Origin: Staphylococcus kloosii
GTDB taxonomy: Bacteria > Bacillota > Bacilli > Staphylococcales > Staphylococcaceae
Reading direction: 5' to 3'
Length of the DNA: 64,000 nucleotides
Assembly: GCF_003019255.1 (NCBI RefSeq)
Contig: NZ_CP027846.1
Coordinates: 806,001-870,000, forward strand
Shown: in pieces, positions 61,518-64,000 of the stretch
Numbering within the stretch: position 1 is the first letter of the stretch
Layout of the letters: the number at the start of each line of letters is the position of its first letter
Program-made: the position numbers and the translations under genes
Notes under the pieces: model-generated
What the model saw: the letters and a program-made list of their open reading frames with translations, nothing else
The model's database searches: none
Told to the model about the DNA's origin: nothing

Positions 61518-61551
61518 TTGTATGAAATTATAAAAAGTTATTATATCATAC
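61518..61551 (+). promoter_or_regulatory. Candidate promoter and inverted repeat before the formate/nitrite channel
   Basis: TTGTAT (61518-61523) and TATATC (61542-61547) are 18 bp apart. GTATGA (61520-61525) and TCATAC (61546-61551) form an inverted repeat over the same elements. A second pair, ACTTGT/ACAAGT at 61446-61470, lies by the Rrf2 start. Confidence 0.45.
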
Positions 61552-61584
61552 AGTAAATAGTTTATATAAAGGTGAGTGGGGTTC

Positions 61585-62403
61585 ATGTTAAAAAACGAGA
61601 AATCGATTAAGGATACTTATACCTCTAGAGAAACGGTAGAAAGTATCGTTAGTCAAGCGCAAATGAAAGAAGTGATGTATAATCAAACGCCGGCGAGGTA
61701 TGCATTTAAATCAATAATGTCAGGATTTTTACTGGCAATCGTTACTGTATTTATGTTAGCGATAAAAACACAATTTTCAGGTGCTCTAGAAGGGGTCGTG
61801 AATTTATTAGGCGCGATTGCATTTAGTTTAGCATTAGTGTTAATCGTATTAACTAATTCTGAATTATTAACAAGTAATTTTATGTATTTAACCGTTGGTT
61901 GGTATTATAAGGCCTTGAAATTAAATAAAGTAATGATTATTTTTATCGCTTGTTTTATTTTTAATATTATCGGTGGCCTTATTTTGTTTGCCTTAATGAA
62001 ATTCACACATATTATGACACCAGACATGATTAAAGCTTTAACGAAGACCGTCGATTCCAAAACAATTGAAGCAACATGGTACGCTATATTAGTGAAAGGG
62101 ATATTTTGTAATTTCTTTATTAATATTGGCATATACATATCATTGCAATTTAAAGATGGTCTATCTAAAGCATTTTTCATTGCATGTGGCGTAGTTGTAT
62201 TCGTCTTTATGGGATATGAACACGTCGTATTTAATGCAGGCCTATATGCAGGTATGCTGTTTTATAACTTTGATGCGGTTGCTTGGTTAGACGTATTGAA
62301 AAATATCGTGTTCGCATTTATTGGTAACTATATCGGTGGAGGTATTTTTGTAGGTTTACTATATGCTTATCTAAATGGACACCGTGACAGTTTAAAAATT
62401 TAA
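61585..62403 (+). CDS. Formate/nitrite transporter (FNT) family channel
   Basis: This 272-residue protein has six hydrophobic segments of the FocA/NirC aquaporin-like fold. Family-like regions are MSGFLLAIVTVFMLAIK (segment 1), NSELLTSNFMYLTVGWYYK, VKGIFCNFFINIGIYIS and FVFMGYEHVVFNAGLYAGM; the last holds the conserved histidine. It moves formate, nitrite or similar small anions. The ATG at 61585 follows AAAGGTGAG. The divergent Rrf2 gene is its probable regulator. Confidence 0.88.
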   Translation: MLKNEKSIKDTYTSRETVESIVSQAQMKEVMYNQTPARYAFKSIMSGFLLAIVTVFMLAIKTQFSGALEGVVNLLGAIAFSLALVLIVLTNSELLTSNFMYLTVGWYYKALKLNKVMIIFIACFIFNIIGGLILFALMKFTHIMTPDMIKALTKTVDSKTIEATWYAILVKGIFCNFFINIGIYISLQFKDGLSKAFFIACGVVVFVFMGYEHVVFNAGLYAGMLFYNFDAVAWLDVLKNIVFAFIGNYIGGGIFVGLLYAYLNGHRDSLKI

Positions 62404-62553
62404 TAATTAACTGAGGGCTTGAATGAGGTATGTCACCTTGTTCAAGTCATTTTATTTGTTACCTAAAGCTGTAACATGTAATATATCTTATTGTTATAAA
62501 CAAGCTGTAGTAAAAAATACCTCATAGACGATTAGAAGAAGGGAGAGTTTTAA

Positions 62554-63090
62554 TTGACTAACCATAATATTCGGATTGCTGAAGAACAAGACGCAGAAGA
62601 ACTGCAACAGTTAATGTATGAAGCATTTACACCGTTAAGAGAGCTAGGCATCGACTGGCCATCTGTTAATGCTAATGTTGATGCTGTAAGAAGAAATTTA
62701 ATTGAAGGCACTACTTTTGTGTTAGAAAATGACGATGAAATTATTTCAACAATTACTGTACGTTACCCTTGGCAAAGTAAGCGTAGAGTATCGATATATC
62801 CATTTGTATGGTGGTTTGCAACAAAACCTAAATATGACGGACAAGGTTTAGGAAGTAAGTTACTAACGTATGTTGAAGAAACATTTTTACGAGATACTTT
62901 GAAAGCCCCTGCGGTAACGTTAGGTACTTCTGCTAGAAAACATCCTTGGTTGCTAGGCATATATGAAAAACGTGGCTATAAAATTTATGATGAACATGAG
63001 AGTGATGATGGCGATTTAGGCGTTATTATGAGAAAAGTTTTAATTCCTGAACGCTTTGATGAAGAAGTACTCGGAAAGCCACCATTTTAG
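62554..63090 (+). CDS. GNAT-family N-acetyltransferase
   Basis: This 178-residue acetyltransferase has the acetyl-CoA motif in PKYDGQGLGSKLLTYVEETFL and the late LGIYEKRGYKIYDEHES. The N-terminal RIAEEQDAEELQQLMYEAF is standard for the fold. The start is a TTG, 8 bases after GGGAGAG; no ATG is available near it. The substrate is unknown. It is monocistronic. Confidence 0.87.
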   Translation: MTNHNIRIAEEQDAEELQQLMYEAFTPLRELGIDWPSVNANVDAVRRNLIEGTTFVLENDDEIISTITVRYPWQSKRRVSIYPFVWWFATKPKYDGQGLGSKLLTYVEETFLRDTLKAPAVTLGTSARKHPWLLGIYEKRGYKIYDEHESDDGDLGVIMRKVLIPERFDEEVLGKPPF

Positions 63091-63100
63091 TATAAAAATA

Positions 63101-63150
63101 ACCCTTTCGCACTACACATATTGTTGATGTGTATGACGAAAGGGTATTTT
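63101..63150. terminator. Bidirectional terminator between GNAT and hsp20
   Basis: ACCCTTTCG and CGAAAGGGT pair on the outside and ACACAT and ATGTGT on the inside, between convergent genes. Confidence 0.85.
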
Positions 63151-63154
63151 AATG

Positions 63155-63586
63155 TTAGTTAATTTCTATATTACTTGCTACATTAACGGTTGTATCTTGT
63201 TCTTTTGGTAATGTAACGTACAATACGCCGTTATCAAATTTAGCTGAGATTTGTTCTTGTATAATATGCTTAAATGTAAATTGGCGATTTAAGTCGTTCG
63301 TAGCACGTTCTTTATGAATAGTTTTACCTTCATCCGTAACATTAGCTTGTGATTGTTTTGCTTCTATAGTTAATGTTTCATTGTCGAAATTCAACTGAAT
63401 GTCAGTTTTGTTAAATCCTGGTAATTCAGCTGCTACTACAAAATGATCATTATATTCTATAATATCTGTCTTAATATCTTTTTTAAAAGGTGATTGTTCA
63501 TATATCTGTCTGCCTACATCTTTAAAAAACTCTCCGGGATCGACGTCAAATAAATTATTGTTGAAAGATCTTTTTTCAAATGCCAA
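63155..63586 (-). CDS. Hsp20/alpha-crystallin small heat-shock protein
   Basis: This 143-residue chaperone has the alpha-crystallin domain from ~residue 45: DIIEYNDHFVVAAELPGFNKTDIQLNFDNETLTIEAK, then AKFDNGVLYVTLPK. The N-terminus starts MAFEKRSFNNNLFDVDPGEFF. It holds unfolded proteins in oligomers. The start is a TTG behind AAAGGAGC. No CIRCE or CtsR site is evident. Instead a 19-bp palindrome covers the transcription start. Confidence 0.92.
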   Translation of the reverse strand: MAFEKRSFNNNLFDVDPGEFFKDVGRQIYEQSPFKKDIKTDIIEYNDHFVVAAELPGFNKTDIQLNFDNETLTIEAKQSQANVTDEGKTIHKERATNDLNRQFTFKHIIQEQISAKFDNGVLYVTLPKEQDTTVNVASNIEIN

Positions 63587-63606
63587 ATTAATCAGCTCCT
63601 TTAAAT

Positions 63607-63658
63607 TAGTCTAAAAGTTAGACTACCTATATTGTAAAAGGTAAATGAAAAAAAGCAA
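63607..63658 (-). promoter_or_regulatory. hsp20 promoter with a 19-bp palindrome at the start site
   Basis: On the minus strand -35 TTGCTT and -10 TACAAT (revcomp of 63631-63636) are 16 bp apart. TAGTCTAA-N3-TTAGACTA (63607-63625) is perfectly symmetrical and overlies the expected start site. Confidence 0.68.
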
Positions 63659-63660
63659 AA

Positions 63661-63738
63661 TAAACCACATCTATTAGCATAAAATTAGATGAATAAACTT
63701 ATGAAGCTTAAAAATCAAATGCTAATAATGTGGTTTAT
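63661..63738 (-). terminator. Terminator after the SarZ-like gene
   Basis: Arms at 63661-63680 and 63719-63738 (TAAACCACAT...ATGTGGTTTA) pair along ~19 bases with one mismatch or bulge. On the minus strand a T-rich tract follows. Confidence 0.75.
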
Positions 63739-63758
63739 AAGTACGGTATAAGTAAATA

Positions 63759-64000
63759 TTATAAATTTGCGTCGAAATTTTTATTTACAAAATTTTGTAA
63801 TGTGTCTTTTAATTCTTTTGACTCTTCTAAATCCATGTCGAATTCAGTGAATACTTTTTTAGATACGTCTAAAAGTTGTTCACGAATGTCTATACCTTCC
63901 TTAGTCAATGAAACTTGTAAGTTACGTTCATCATTTTGTTCACGCATACGTTTAACAAAGCCTTTTTTCTCTAACTTTTTGAGTAGAGGTGTTAAAGTAC
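63759..64000 (-). CDS. sarZ: MarR-family regulator, SarZ-like (C-terminal part; runs off the right edge)
   Basis: Only the last ~80 codons are in the window; the frame is open through base 64000. TLTPLLKKLEKKGFVKR is the end of the winged helix, followed by the wing and MREQNDERNLQVSLTKEG. The C-terminal helix FVNKNF matches S. aureus SarZ (GTLTPLLKKLEKK, DERNLQISLTEQG, FVSKNFD). SarZ is a thiol-based redox sensor of the OhrR type that controls virulence and stress genes; its cysteine would lie outside the window. MgrA is the close alternative. Confidence 0.78.
   Translation of the reverse strand, partial: TLTPLLKKLEKKGFVKRMREQNDERNLQVSLTKEGIDIREQLLDVSKKVFTEFDMDLEESKELKDTLQNFVNKNFDANL

Noticed and set aside
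1..64000. CRISPR arrays, tRNA/rRNA genes, insertion sequences, prophage or toxin-antitoxin modules
   Set aside because: I saw no regularly spaced repeats, no cloverleaf or rRNA cores, no transposase or integrase reading frames and no typical toxin-antitoxin pairs.

Overview
This is a low-GC Firmicute chromosome segment, and almost certainly a Staphylococcus. The evidence is AT-rich codon use, strong AGGAGG-type ribosome binding sites, and proteins recognisable as staphylococcal NorB, SarZ, DsbA, GpmA and OpuC. A D-serine deaminase (DsdA), a glucuronide locus and a full histidine operon together suggest the novobiocin-resistant S. saprophyticus/cohnii/xylosus/arlettae side of the genus rather than S. 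aureus, but the species cannot be fixed from this window. I see no rRNA, tRNA, prophage, IS element or CRISPR array. The window is core and metabolic chromosome.

Layout. 1-7.2 kb: end of gluconokinase, gluconate permease, an AraC-type regulator, and a glucuronide transporter/beta-glucuronidase pair behind a strong promoter with a 34-bp palindrome and a cre site. 7.3-8.4 kb: a small unknown protein and an SDR enzyme. 8.5-15.5 kb: the nine-gene hisZGDCBHAF-hisIE operon on the minus strand, with a near-consensus CodY box at its promoter. 15.6-24.2 kb: dsdA, an AbgT-family transporter with its own CodY box, an SDR, an M42 aminopeptidase, a glutamate-synthase-like FMN enzyme and a FetAB-type ABC transporter. 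One copy of a dispersed intergenic repeat lies at 8.4 kb and an inverted copy at 24.3 kb. 24.6-27.2 kb: an MFS pump, a YdeI-like protein and a TetR regulator. 27.3-34.2 kb: an L-carnitine-to-betaine pathway (dehydrogenase, BKACE enzyme, thioesterase) directly followed by the OpuC osmoprotectant importer and an esterase. 34.5-45.7 kb: norB, a RocB-like M20 peptidase under a cre site, small membrane and acetyltransferase genes, a CPA1 antiporter, a phosphoesterase, a C39-like protein, a Bcr/CflA pump and glycerate kinase. 45.9-50.4 kb: an amidohydrolase broken by a one-base loss in an A-run, GtrA, a CDF transporter, a short SceD-like secreted protein, gpmA and a 37-residue basic mini-protein missed by ordinary gene callers. 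50.6-56.7 kb: a DHA2 pump, an ASCH protein, a DUF4467-like lipoprotein, DsbA, a zinc-binding lipoprotein behind two Zur-type boxes, YceI, an HhH/SnoaL fusion and an SRPBCC protein. 56.7-64 kb: a beta-glucoside PTS and 6-phospho-beta-glucosidase with a divergent GntR regulator, an Rrf2 regulator and a formate/nitrite channel, an acetyltransferase, Hsp20 and the C-terminal end of a SarZ-like regulator.

The clearest systems-level reading is nutritional and osmotic adaptation. CcpA (four cre sites), CodY (two boxes), Zur (two boxes) and local repressors control scavenging of gluconate, glucuronides, beta-glucosides, D-serine, peptides and carnitine. No clearly unprecedented system stands out. The best candidates for follow-up are the carnitine/OpuC locus and its operators, the palindrome beside the glucuronide promoter, the bgl operator filling a promoter spacer, the unknown palindrome over the hsp20 start, the mini-protein, the HhH/SnoaL fusion and the dispersed terminator-bearing repeat.
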